21,687 bases of DNA from UBA7236 sp043727235 (GCA_043727235.1 JAYSYX010000360.1:1-21687); one strand, 5' to 3'. Counted from the first letter of the stretch, positions 1 through 6,943 are shown. Notes: generated by a model from the letters alone, not told the origin. Numbers and translations are program-made.

Positions 1-2
1 GG

Positions 3-170
3 GGATTGAATGAAATGGTGCTATCGGAACAGGATTACCGCAAGTATATTTTACAGGAATACACCTTTCTGAAACGACCCGTTTTTATTATCGGCAAAAA
101 AATATTTGTCGGCAATTCTCCTAGAACCGTTGCAGCAGTAGCATTGGAACTAAAATCACTAAGTTCCTAA
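3..170 (+). CDS. ArsC/Spx-family thioredoxin-fold protein, C-terminal fragment
   Basis: Only the last 55 codons are in the window; the gene starts outside it. The readable tail contains the stretch LKRPVFIIGKKIFVGNSP, which matches the end of the ArsC/Spx/YffB family (arsenate-reductase-like proteins), where an Arg-Pro after the last helix precedes a beta hairpin and a GF/GN turn. The family's N-terminal CxxC or CxxS redox motif is not visible, so true arsenate reductase cannot be separated from a Spx-like or YffB-like member. The gene ends in TAA 72 bp before the next start on the same strand. A good promoter candidate lies in that gap, so it is probably not co-transcribed with the secreted protein downstream. 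Confidence 0.7.
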   Translation, partial: GLNEMVLSEQDYRKYILQEYTFLKRPVFIIGKKIFVGNSPRTVAAVALELKSLSS

Positions 171-190
171 ATCTCAGAGTTTAAAATTAT

Positions 191-221
191 TTTGTAATCC
201 CAAACAATATTTTTACATTTA
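191..221 (+). promoter_or_regulatory. Bacteroidota-type promoter of the lysyl-oxidase-like gene
   Basis: TTTG at 191-194 and TACATTTA at 214-221 are separated by 19 bp. This matches the -33 TTTG and -7 TAnnTTTG pattern of the phylum with one mismatch. Transcription would start near 227, leaving a leader of about 15 nt before the ATG at 243. Confidence 0.5.
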
Positions 222-242
222 AGGTCAGAAAATTCAATTAAA

Positions 243-2390
243 ATGATAAGAAAAATTACTCCTCAATTTATCCTCATTGCCATTTTAACACTTGTAACTT
301 TTTCTACAAACAACCTTTTCGCAGGTGAAGTAGAAACTAAAACCGTGATGTTACCGGCTCCATTTTCGCCGGGTGACGATTGCACGGAAGCAGTTGTTAT
401 TTCTGAGGGAACTTATACGGCCCCAAATCCTGATTATTGGTATAATTATATTGTACCGGTAACAGGCTCCTATATTTTTACAACTTGTGATCTCGGAAAT
501 ACCTGTAATACAAAAATTTATATTTATGATCATTGTGCCGGATTAGTGCCTACGGAATTAGCGGAAGGAACGATGGCATATAACGACGATTTTTGTGGTG
601 AACAATCACAGATCATTGCGATTCTGGAGGAAGGCACAGAAATATTTATCCGAATCGGCGATTATGATGTTGATTGCAGTGGAACTTCCATTCAATGGTC
701 ACTAACTTATTCGGGTGCTCCGGCGGGTTGTCTGGATCCTTATGCATGTAATTATTCTCCACTTGCAATTGTTAGTGACGGGTCTTGTATGTATCCAGGA
801 AATCCTGATTGCCCTTCGGGACCGGATCTTGTTTTGGATCCTACTTATTTTGACGGTGATATAGGAGCAGGATGGGGAACAGATTTTCAATTGACAACAA
901 TTGATGCAGATGACTGGACAAATGCTTGTTATATTGAAGAAGGATCTTTAACAGGTCCGGGTGTAAGAACTATTATAAGATTCGGAATTAAAATATGGAA
1001 TTATGGTGATGAAGATTATCATATCGGAACCGCAGCTGAAAACCCATTTTTGCAGTATGATGCCTGCCACGGACATACACATTATGTTGACTATGGCGAA
1101 TACCAACTTTATACTGAAGACGGTGAAGAACTTGCTGTAGGTCATAAAAACGGTTTTGCCGTAATGGATCTTTGCGGAATTGGTGGATATACCGGTGCTG
1201 ATATGGGAATTTCAGTAGGTTGTTATGATGCTTATGGATTGGGCACCGGAGGCCAATGGATAGATATTACGGATGTGCCGGATGGAACTTATACCTTTGT
1301 TGCAAGGGTGAATTGGGAAAATCATCCCGATGTGGACGGAAGAGTAGAGGTAAACCTGGCGAATAACTGGTCGTCGCGGTGTATGACCATTACACGTGAT
1401 ATTGATGGAAATATCAGTGCAGAAATGATAGATGATTGTATTGCATTTTTAGATTGCCTCGGTGAAATTTGGGGGACTGCTAAAATAGATTGCGAAGGAA
1501 ATTGTAACGGTTGGCATCATGTAGGTGATTTAAATGAAGACAGCACAAGAACGGTAAATGATGTTGATTTATATATAGATAATATTTTAGCTAATACCAT
1601 TATTGCAGAAATGTGTAATGATGCAAATGCCGACAGCGATATCGATGTTGTTGATGCAGCTTTAGTAATGGGATGTTCAAACCAGGCTTTAGGATACACA
1701 CATGCCACTGATCTTTGTGAACTTCCACAAACATTAATAAATACTTCTGACACAGTAACATATAGTATCGGCTCTGTAAATCCTGCATTCAATTATTTGG
1801 ATATTTATAGTTTAAATCCAAGTGCAAGAGTTATGGGTACGCAGTTTACAATGGAAGGATTAACAATAGATTCTGTTGTTAATTTATGTCCTGAAACCTT
1901 CGGTTCTAATTTTCAGATCACCCATACAGCTGATGAAGTGATTGCATTGGGAATGAATGAAGTTCCTTATCAGATACATCATGAACCAATTCCAACATTC
2001 AGAATATTTTATAGCGCAACCTATCCTGCAGAATTCTGTATCAAACATTTTACTGCTGCCGTAAATGAAAATTTTGAAGAAGTAGTTACGGATCTTAACG
2101 AAGCTTGTGTAACCGTAACAGAAACAGGAGTGGAAATACTTTCTGCAAATCCATTAAATGTAAAAATTCAACCAAATCCATTCAGTGAAACAGCGGTATT
2201 GAACTTCACCAATTTCACCGGAAAGCAATTTGTAATTGAATTGAGCGACATGAATGGAAATCTCATCAGAACAATTACCACATCGTCAAACACCATCACT
2301 ATCGATCGTTCTGACCTTTCAGCCGGAGTTTATATTTTCAGATTAACAGGAGTTGATGTGAGTCAGACAGGTAAATTTATTATCCAATAA
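243..2390 (+). CDS. Secreted lysyl-oxidase-like protein with T9SS sorting domain
   Basis: 715 aa. Order of parts: signal peptide (about 1-27); beta domain resembling bacterial pre-peptidase C-terminal domains (45-158); a GCLDPYACNY-type cysteine module (162-185); lysyl-oxidase-like domain (about 193-390); dockerin-like EF loops (429-471); cohesin-like beta domain (about 500-625); T9SS type A sorting domain (632-715, starting near QPNPF and ending in a GKFIIQ strand). In the oxidase domain, CHGHTH supplies H276, H278 and H280, matching the copper ligands of animal lysyl oxidase. GHK gives K302 and CYDAY gives Y331, matching the Lys and Tyr that form the lysyl tyrosylquinone cofactor. The QWIDITDVPDG segment is also diagnostic. 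The family oxidises primary amines such as peptidyl lysine. Export by Sec, then T9SS, to the cell surface or outside is inferred. The substrate is unknown. A terminator follows directly. Confidence 0.85.
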   Translation: MIRKITPQFILIAILTLVTFSTNNLFAGEVETKTVMLPAPFSPGDDCTEAVVISEGTYTAPNPDYWYNYIVPVTGSYIFTTCDLGNTCNTKIYIYDHCAGLVPTELAEGTMAYNDDFCGEQSQIIAILEEGTEIFIRIGDYDVDCSGTSIQWSLTYSGAPAGCLDPYACNYSPLAIVSDGSCMYPGNPDCPSGPDLVLDPTYFDGDIGAGWGTDFQLTTIDADDWTNACYIEEGSLTGPGVRTIIRFGIKIWNYGDEDYHIGTAAENPFLQYDACHGHTHYVDYGEYQLYTEDGEELAVGHKNGFAVMDLCGIGGYTGADMGISVGCYDAYGLGTGGQWIDITDVPDGTYTFVARVNWENHPDVDGRVEVNLANNWSSRCMTITRDIDGNISAEMIDDCIAFLDCLGEIWGTAKIDCEGNCNGWHHVGDLNEDSTRTVNDVDLYIDNILANTIIAEMCNDANADSDIDVVDAALVMGCSNQALGYTHATDLCELPQTLINTSDTVTYSIGSVNPAFNYLDIYSLNPSARVMGTQFTMEGLTIDSVVNLCPETFGSNFQITHTADEVIALGMNEVPYQIHHEPIPTFRIFYSATYPAEFCIKHFTAAVNENFEEVVTDLNEACVTVTETGVEILSANPLNVKIQPNPFSETAVLNFTNFTGKQFVIELSDMNGNLIRTITTSSNTITIDRSDLSAGVYIFRLTGVDVSQTGKFIIQ

Positions 2391-2441
2391 AAATCTTGTA
2401 TATATTCAGAATTAAATACGACGCCGTAATGGCGAAGTACC

Positions 2442-2471
2442 AAAAACCGGGAGAGGAGCCCGGTTTTTTTT
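2442..2471 (+). terminator. Rho-independent terminator of the lysyl-oxidase-like gene
   Basis: CCGGG (2447-2451) pairs with CCCGG (2459-2463), extended by an A-run on the left and a run of nine or more T on the right. It sits about 55 bp after the stop codon. A smaller hairpin, CGCC-GTAAT-GGCG, lies just before it at 2422-2434. Confidence 0.85.
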
Positions 2472-2473
2472 TA

Positions 2474-2543
2474 CCCCGAGTAGAAAATCATTAGTAAATT
2501 TCTCGGGTTAAAATTAATTCCCAAATGATTTTCGTACTCGGGG
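2474..2543. repeat. Long inverted repeat (palindromic element A)
   Basis: The left arm at 2474-2492 (CCCCGAGTAGAAAATCATT) is the reverse complement of the right arm at 2524-2543 apart from one inserted base, with a 31-base spacer. The left arm and the three bases before it resemble the left end of the next element: TTACCCCGAGTAGAAAATC against TTACCCTGAATAGAAAATC. The two therefore look like members of one family. No coding potential is visible. Confidence 0.8.
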
Positions 2544-2545
2544 TT

Positions 2546-2653
2546 ACCCTGAATAGAAAATCTGAAAAAAAACCTTTCTTCCCCGAACAAGTTCACATGT
2601 TAACTTGAAATATCTTCTATAGAAAACTCTTCCTGGATTTTCTTATTCAGGGT
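2546..2653. repeat. MITE-like palindromic element B with terminal inverted repeats
   Basis: The ends ACCCTGAATAGAAAATC (2546-2562) and GATTTTCTTATTCAGGGT (2636-2653) are inverted copies of each other with one extra base. A 20-bp imperfect palindrome (CAAGTTCACATGTTAACTTG, 2588-2607) lies almost exactly at the centre, so the whole unit is a nested palindrome of about 108 bp. No transposase is present, so any movement would have to be supplied in trans. It could instead be a folded RNA or a REP-like element. Confidence 0.6.
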
Positions 2654-2985
2654 CCCTCTTTCTAGAATACCGCGCACAAAATTTAAATCTTAATTTTCCC
2701 TACCGTAAACAACATGATAGAAAATCTAAAAAAACCTTTCTTCCCCGAACAAGTTTCCATGTTTACTTGAAATATCTTCTAAAGACAACGCATCCTGGAT
2801 TTTCTTATTCAGGGTCCTTATTACCAGAATACTGAGCACAAAATTTAAACCTTAATTTTCCCTTACTCAAACAACACGGATATGAAATCCAAAACCCCCT
2901 TCTTCCCTGATCAAGTTTTCATGTTCACTTTAAAATCTTCTAAATTCAACGCAACATAGATTTTCTTATTCAGAGCCTATTCAAA
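2554..2985. repeat. Degenerating tandem repeat, ~163-bp unit, 2.6 copies
   Basis: Copies begin at 2554, 2718 and 2881, each opening with TAGAAAATC or a variant. Copies one and two share long blocks such as CCTTTCTTCCCCGAACAAGT and TGGATTTTCTTATTCAGGGT. Copy three is more diverged and stops after the ATTTTCTTATTCAG block, near 2985. The repeat overlaps element B and appears to have arisen by duplicating it together with flanking sequence. No frame stays open across the copies, so I see no protein in this stretch. Confidence 0.8.
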
Positions 2986-2986
2986 A

Positions 2987-3009
2987 CATAGTGTAATAAT
3001 CACACTATG
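2987..3009. other. Short inverted repeat in a C-rich, G-poor stretch
   Basis: CATAGTGT (2987-2994) pairs with ACACTATG (3002-3009) across a 7-base loop, without a T-run. The roughly 90 bp that follow, up to the glycosyltransferase, are rich in C and T and contain only a few G. The role is unknown: it could be an operator or the remnant of a repeat end. Confidence 0.4.
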
Positions 3010-3113
3010 CAACTATTCCTCTTTACCACCCTCCTTACGCTACATCTCTTGCCCCTTCCAAACCACCAATACCTATCAACATACCCTTATTACATAAGTT
3101 GACCATACTTCTA

Positions 3114-3121
3114 TATCTTCG
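3114..3121 (+). promoter_or_regulatory. -7 promoter element abutting a glycosyltransferase start
   Basis: TATCTTCG matches TAnnTTTG at seven of eight positions and ends four bases before the ATG at 3126. Initiation at the usual distance would give an essentially leaderless mRNA. This placement favours the ATG at 3126 over the in-frame TTG at 3099. No good -33 element is present at the usual spacing. Confidence 0.4.
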
Positions 3122-3125
3122 CCCT

Positions 3126-4229
3126 ATGCGAATAGGTTTTGATGCAAAACGGATATTTCAAAACACAACGGGACTGGGCAATTACAGCAGGACAGTTGTC
3201 CAAAACCTCGCCGAATTCTATCCCGAAAACGAATACTTTTTATTTACGCCTACGCTAAAAAATAAGTTACCCTTCGCCTTTAATAAAAATACACACATGG
3301 TTGTAGGCAGGGGTTCTGTCTGGCGCAGTTTCGGTGTGCGCAGGGATATAGTAAAACACAATGTTGATATTTATCACGGACTCAGCAATGAAATTCCCTT
3401 TACCCTTAAAATTTCGCATATTAAATCGGTGGTTACCATTCACGATCTGATATTTGATCATTTTCCGGAATATTATCCGGGTGTCGACAGGAAATTTTAC
3501 GACCTCAAATCAAAATTTGCCGTAAAGAACAGCGACCTGATATTTGCTGCAAGTGAGGCAACTAAAAACGATATTATCAGATTTTATCATATCTCTCCCG
3601 CTAAAATTAAAGTTATTTATCAGAGTTGTGAGGACCTCTTTTATGACCGCGAATCTGCCGAAGAAATAGCCAACAAAATTAAATTGTACAATATCCCCTC
3701 CGAATATATTTTATATGTTGGAAGTATCAATGAAAGAAAAAATTTATTGAATATCTGCAAAGCATATTTATTGATCCCAAAAGAAAAAAGAGTGCCTTGT
3801 GTTGTGGTTGGAAATGGTAAAGAATATTCAGAAAAAGTAAAAACATTTATTCACGCTAATAAATTACAGGATTCTTTTATTTTTTTAGAGAATGTACCAA
3901 CAGAACATTTACCCGCCTTATATCAAAAAGCAATAAGTTTTATTTACCCGAGTTTATACGAAGGATTCGGCATTCCCGTTCTCGAAGCAATGGTAAGTGG
4001 TTGTCCTGTTATGACTTCCGCAGTTTCATCTTTACCTGAGGTTGGCGGAAATGCAGCATTTTATTTCGATCCCACAAAACCGGAAGATATAGCAGAAAAA
4101 ATTAATGCCGTAATTATCAGCGACACAATTAGAAACGAAATGCGTCTACGTGGATTCGAACAAATAAAAAAATTCAATAAACAGGATATTGCTGCGCAGA
4201 TAATGGCGGGATATCGGTCGATTAATTGA
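3126..4229 (+). CDS. Glycosyltransferase family 4 (GT-B fold)
   Basis: 367 aa from the ATG at 3126. The protein opens with MRIGFDAKRIF and a GLGNYSR loop, the usual N terminus of GT4 enzymes that bind an acceptor near a glycine-rich loop. The C-terminal Rossmann half has LYVGSINERKNL and the E-x7-E signature EGFGIPVLE (E279, E287), which binds the nucleotide-sugar donor in this family. The role is transfer of a sugar from a nucleotide donor to an envelope or exported glycan in the cytoplasm; donor and acceptor cannot be told. The gene stands alone between two repeat regions. Its TGA stop lies inside the first unit of a 7-bp repeat array, so the last two residues are encoded at the repeat boundary. 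An upstream TTG at 3099 would add nine residues but is less likely. Confidence 0.88.
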   Translation: MRIGFDAKRIFQNTTGLGNYSRTVVQNLAEFYPENEYFLFTPTLKNKLPFAFNKNTHMVVGRGSVWRSFGVRRDIVKHNVDIYHGLSNEIPFTLKISHIKSVVTIHDLIFDHFPEYYPGVDRKFYDLKSKFAVKNSDLIFAASEATKNDIIRFYHISPAKIKVIYQSCEDLFYDRESAEEIANKIKLYNIPSEYILYVGSINERKNLLNICKAYLLIPKEKRVPCVVVGNGKEYSEKVKTFIHANKLQDSFIFLENVPTEHLPALYQKAISFIYPSLYEGFGIPVLEAMVSGCPVMTSAVSSLPEVGGNAAFYFDPTKPEDIAEKINAVIISDTIRNEMRLRGFEQIKKFNKQDIAAQIMAGYRSIN

Positions 4230-4324
4230 TAATTGATAATTGATAATTGACAATTGATAATTGAACAGCCACAAATTAATTGATAATTGACAATTGATAA
4301 TTGACAATTGATAATTGAACAGCC
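4225..4324. repeat. Two heptanucleotide repeat arrays (ATTGAYA units)
   Basis: Array one at 4225-4266 is six units (ATTGATA x3, ATTGACA, ATTGATA, ATTGAAC) followed by AGCC. Array two at 4279-4320 is six units alternating ATTGATA and ATTGACA, again ending ATTGAAC then AGCC. The arrays form a higher-order direct repeat separated by 12 bp. The first overlaps the stop codon of the upstream gene. Read on the minus strand they give a repetitive NYQLSI-type translation that is not a credible protein. Confidence 0.9.
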
Positions 4325-4439
4325 GGGATCGCGGTAACATTTGAGCTTTTTATTACTTGCCTGATCAATGGAAATAGGAAGTAGGAAAACAAACGGTGGG
4401 ATTTAGTGAAATTTCGGAAAAAATTTAAACTCCTAATAG

Positions 4440-4463
4440 CCAAAGTAGCTTGAGCGAATGTGG
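4440..4463. repeat. Palindromic repeat with GTAGCTTGAGCGAA core
   Basis: Imperfect arms CCAAA and TGTGG flank a GTAGCTTGAGCGAA core. The core is nearly identical to the one at 4618-4631, while the arms differ, as in a family whose stems co-vary. The surrounding 4330-4440 holds only purine- or pyrimidine-rich simple sequence (GGAAATAGGAAGTAGGAAAA near 4369) and no gene. Confidence 0.45.
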
Positions 4464-4539
4464 TTTACTCCTAATTCCTTTTCTCCTTTTTAGCCACTTA
4501 AAAAAACGGTGGAATTTTGCAAATTTCTTAACTCGGAGC

Positions 4540-4574
4540 TAGTGAGGCTCTCGCTCTTAGCGAGGGTCTCACTA
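4540..4574. repeat. 16-bp-stem hairpin
   Basis: TAGTGAGGCTCTCGCT (4540-4555) pairs with AGCGAGGGTCTCACTA (4559-4574) at 14 of 16 positions around a 3-base loop; both mismatches can be G-U pairs on one strand. There is no T-run, so a simple terminator is unlikely. It belongs to the same repeat island as the GTAGCTTTAGCGAA elements. Confidence 0.7.
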
Positions 4575-4611
4575 ATGGCAAGGGAGACGCGGGATCAATG
4601 TTACAAATTCA

Positions 4612-4637
4612 TCCTCCGTAGCTTTAGCGAAGGAGGA
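4612..4637. repeat. Palindromic repeat with GTAGCTTTAGCGAA core
   Basis: TCCTCC (4612-4617) and GGAGGA (4632-4637) flank GTAGCTTTAGCGAA, which itself contains the inverted AGCT/AGC pairing. This is the better-formed partner of the element at 4440. It runs directly into the CCCACTG array. Confidence 0.6.
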
Positions 4638-4640
4638 CTG

Positions 4641-4675
4641 CCCACTGCCCACTGCTCACTGCCCACTGCCCACTG
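4641..4675. repeat. Heptanucleotide repeat array (CCCACTG units)
   Basis: Five consecutive units, CCCACTG x2, CTCACTG, CCCACTG x2, have degenerate units on both sides. The period is 7 bp, as in the ATTGAYA arrays 320 bp upstream, but the unit sequence is unrelated. The array ends 11 bp before the stop codon of the minus-strand gene at 4687. Confidence 0.85.
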
Positions 4676-4686
4676 TTTACTCCCCA

Positions 4687-5466
4687 TCACCTAAACACAT
4701 TCACCCCCTTATAAAACCTCTCCCTTTTCGTAACATTTCCTTTTTCATCAAAATATAACCAATCGTTGTTTTTATACCCGCGTTTATCGAACTCACCAAT
4801 ATTTAATACTGAACCGCTTGGATAGTATTCAATAAAGTATCCGCAGTTTTTTACTCTGAAATTATATAAACTTTCACTAATCAAAACAGAATCTTGGGAA
4901 TATATCATGCGAATATGATTTTCCAATGTGATCTTTGAATCACCTGACATATTTTGACGTACGGTGGTTTTTTTTCCTTTTACAACAACTTCTTCATAAT
5001 ATTTTAAAGTATCAAGATCGGGATTGGAATATTTGTCGTAAATGGAATCCTTAACCTTAATGCCATTTTCATAAATTTCCCACTTTGTCTTGCGTTCGCT
5101 TAATATACCGGAATAAATATCGGTGATCTGACTATTTCTGTTTCTATATGTTACGGTATAATTTGTATTTGTTTCACGCAATTCTGTTATTGGTGTTCCG
5201 TTCTTTCTGTATACTGCTATGTAGATAATATTTTTAGCTGCATCTATGGAGTCGTATAAAATTGTTTTCCCCGATCTGGTATACCAACGTTTAAGGGAAT
5301 ATTGATTAGAAGGAACTCCCTCTATTCGTTCATCATAGATCTTAACCTGATTTGATTTGTAATATTCAATATGTACTATGGTATCAGGAATAAAAATAGG
5401 TGCTTCTTTCTGTGCAAAAGCCTGCAATGAAATGATAAAAAAAAATGTGGTAATTGTAGTTTTCAT
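4687..5466 (-). CDS. Secreted MORN/YwqK-like repeat protein
   Basis: 259 aa. The N terminus is a Sec signal peptide (MKTTITTFFFIISLQAFAQ) with likely cleavage after the AFA near residue 18. The body is rich in beta-forming segments with recurring Tyr/Gly patterns. The clearest is near the C terminus, GYFIEYYPSGSVLNIGEF followed by NDWLYFDEKGNVTKRERF. These resemble the MORN-type/YwqK repeats common in Bacteroidota secreted proteins, where each copy reads as a tyrosine-ending strand plus a G-x turn. The function of such proteins is unknown, and the antitoxin label attached to some YwqK relatives should not be taken at face value. The start codon lies 6 bp after the ffh stop on the same strand, so it is probably co-transcribed with ffh. 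Confidence 0.72.
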   Translation of the reverse strand: MKTTITTFFFIISLQAFAQKEAPIFIPDTIVHIEYYKSNQVKIYDERIEGVPSNQYSLKRWYTRSGKTILYDSIDAAKNIIYIAVYRKNGTPITELRETNTNYTVTYRNRNSQITDIYSGILSERKTKWEIYENGIKVKDSIYDKYSNPDLDTLKYYEEVVVKGKKTTVRQNMSGDSKITLENHIRMIYSQDSVLISESLYNFRVKNCGYFIEYYPSGSVLNIGEFDKRGYKNNDWLYFDEKGNVTKRERFYKGVNVFR

Positions 5467-5472
5467 TTATAA

Positions 5473-6813
5473 TTATCTTTTACCCATCATACCACCCAAT
5501 GCTCTGGCAGCTTTTGCGCCTCCACCCATTTTATTCATCATCTTCATCATCTTGCGCATTTCTTCAAATTGTTTCATGAATTGATTTACATCCTGAATAG
5601 TTGAACCACTTCCACCTGCTATTCTTTGTCTCCTGGTCCCAGTCATAATATCCGGATTTCCCCTTTCTTCAGGTGTCATACTCAAGATCATGGCTTCTAA
5701 TTTGGCGAATTGTTTTTCGTCTATATCCATGTCCTTAATTTGTTTTCCTATTCCCGGAATCATTCCCAACAGATCCTTCATGTTTCCCATTTTTTTGATC
5801 TGTTTCAACTGTTGCAAAAAATCTTCAAAATCAAATTGATTTTTGCGGATCTTGCGTTGTAATTCAGCCGATTTTTCTTCATCAAATTGTTCCTGCGCTT
5901 TTTCAACAAAGGAAACAATATCACCCATTCCTAAAATACGCTGAGCCATACGATCGGGATAAAAAATATCCAGCGTATCCATTTTTTCTCCGCGACTTAC
6001 AAATTTTATAGGCTTCTGAACAATATATTTAATGGATAAGGCAGCACCACCTCTTGTATCACCATCTAATTTAGTTAATACAACTCCATCGAAATCCAAT
6101 CTGTCGTTAAATGCTTTCGCAGTATTAACTGCATCCTGTCCGGTCATCGAATCCACAACAAATAATGTCTCTCCAGGATTAGTGGCCGATTTAATATTTG
6201 CAATTTCATCCATCATCGCCTCATCTACGGCAAGACGACCGGCGGTATCTATAATTATTACATTATGGCTATTGGTTTTTGCATAATTAATTGCTTTTTT
6301 GGCAATATCAACTGCACTTTTATTTTCAAGATCAGCATATACATGTACACCAATTTGTTCTCCTAAAACCTGTAATTGGTTAATAGCGGCGGGACGATAA
6401 ATATCGCAGGCAACAAGAAGTGGATTTCTTCCAAGTTTTGATTTAATATGATTTGCAAGTTTTGCACTGAACGTTGTTTTACCCGAACCTTGTAATCCCG
6501 CAATTAAAATAACAGCGGGAGAACCTTTTATATTGATGTCGATCTTTTCACCACCCATCAGGGCAGTTAATTCATCCTGCACTATCTTCACCATTAATTG
6601 ACCCGGAGAAACAGAGGTCAATACATCAAGACCCATTGCTTTTTCTTTTACAGTATCTGTAAATTCCTTCGCAATTTTATAGTTCACATCAGCATCAACA
6701 AGTGCACGGCGAATTTCTTTTACCGTGGTAGCAATATTGATCTCTGATATTTTACCTTGTCCCTTTAAACTTTTAAAGGCACTTTCTAACCTGTCGGATA
6801 AATTTTCAAACAT
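5473..6813 (-). CDS. ffh: Signal recognition particle GTPase Ffh (SRP54)
   Basis: 446 aa, the normal length. The N domain is four helices (1-90) starting MFENLSDRLESAF. The G domain has P-loop GLQGSGKTT (106-114), DTAGR (189-193) and TKLDGDTRGGAA (247-258). The methionine-rich M domain (about 325-446) has the MIPGIGKQ element, the RRQRIAGGSG RNA-binding stretch and a Met-rich KMMKMMNKMGGG tail. Ffh binds 4.5S RNA and the signal sequences of nascent membrane and secreted proteins, and docks with FtsY in a GTP-dependent step. I chose ATG 6813, which gives the canonical N terminus; an in-frame TTG at 6828 would add five residues from repeat DNA. The leader upstream carries an octamer repeat and a perfect palindrome. 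Confidence 0.97.
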   Translation of the reverse strand: MFENLSDRLESAFKSLKGQGKISEINIATTVKEIRRALVDADVNYKIAKEFTDTVKEKAMGLDVLTSVSPGQLMVKIVQDELTALMGGEKIDINIKGSPAVILIAGLQGSGKTTFSAKLANHIKSKLGRNPLLVACDIYRPAAINQLQVLGEQIGVHVYADLENKSAVDIAKKAINYAKTNSHNVIIIDTAGRLAVDEAMMDEIANIKSATNPGETLFVVDSMTGQDAVNTAKAFNDRLDFDGVVLTKLDGDTRGGAALSIKYIVQKPIKFVSRGEKMDTLDIFYPDRMAQRILGMGDIVSFVEKAQEQFDEEKSAELQRKIRKNQFDFEDFLQQLKQIKKMGNMKDLLGMIPGIGKQIKDMDIDEKQFAKLEAMILSMTPEERGNPDIMTGTRRQRIAGGSGSTIQDVNQFMKQFEEMRKMMKMMNKMGGGAKAARALGGMMGKR

Positions 6814-6820
6814 AGAATTA

Positions 6821-6852
6821 ATTAGCAAATTTGGTAATTAGCAAATTAGCAA
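6821..6852. repeat. Octanucleotide repeat (ATTAGCAA units) in the ffh leader
   Basis: ATTAGCAA occurs at 6821-6828, 6837-6844 and 6845-6852, the last two directly abutting and the first separated by ATTTGGTA. The array begins 8 bp upstream of the ffh ATG, so it would lie in the 5' leader of that mRNA, where it reads TTTGCTAATTTGCTAAT. Confidence 0.75.
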
Positions 6853-6855
6853 ATG

Positions 6856-6879
6856 TTTAATGACGCAAGCGTCATTAAA
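6856..6879. repeat. Perfect palindrome upstream of ffh
   Basis: TTTAATGACGC (6856-6866) and GCGTCATTAAA (6869-6879) are perfect inverted copies with two bases between. There is no T-run on either side. It could be an operator, an mRNA hairpin in the ffh leader, or a further member of the intergenic palindrome families seen in this window. Confidence 0.75.
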
Positions 6880-6943
6880 TGGAGCTCAAAACTTTTGGAA
6901 AAGAATTATCACTCCTTATTTTATTTTGCAAATTCACTATATA

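Noticed and set aside
1517..1792. 91-codon minus-strand frame inside the lysyl-oxidase-like gene
   Set aside because: Antisense shadow of a well-supported coding frame with recognised domains; no own signals.
2554..2985. Tandem repeat as a repeated protein domain or toxin gene
   Set aside because: No reading frame stays open across the units on either strand; stops and frame shifts differ between copies.
4146..4340. 64-codon minus-strand frame with NYQLSI repeats
   Set aside because: It is the translation of the ATTGAYA arrays plus antisense of the GT4 gene; a 7-bp period gives an open frame by chance.
4225..4675. Possible CRISPR-like array
   Set aside because: Units are 7 bp and abut directly, with no unique spacers of regular length and no cas genes nearby.
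4509..4694. 61-codon plus-strand open frame
   Set aside because: It runs through the hairpin and the CCCACTG array, giving low-complexity sequence, and has no homology signal.
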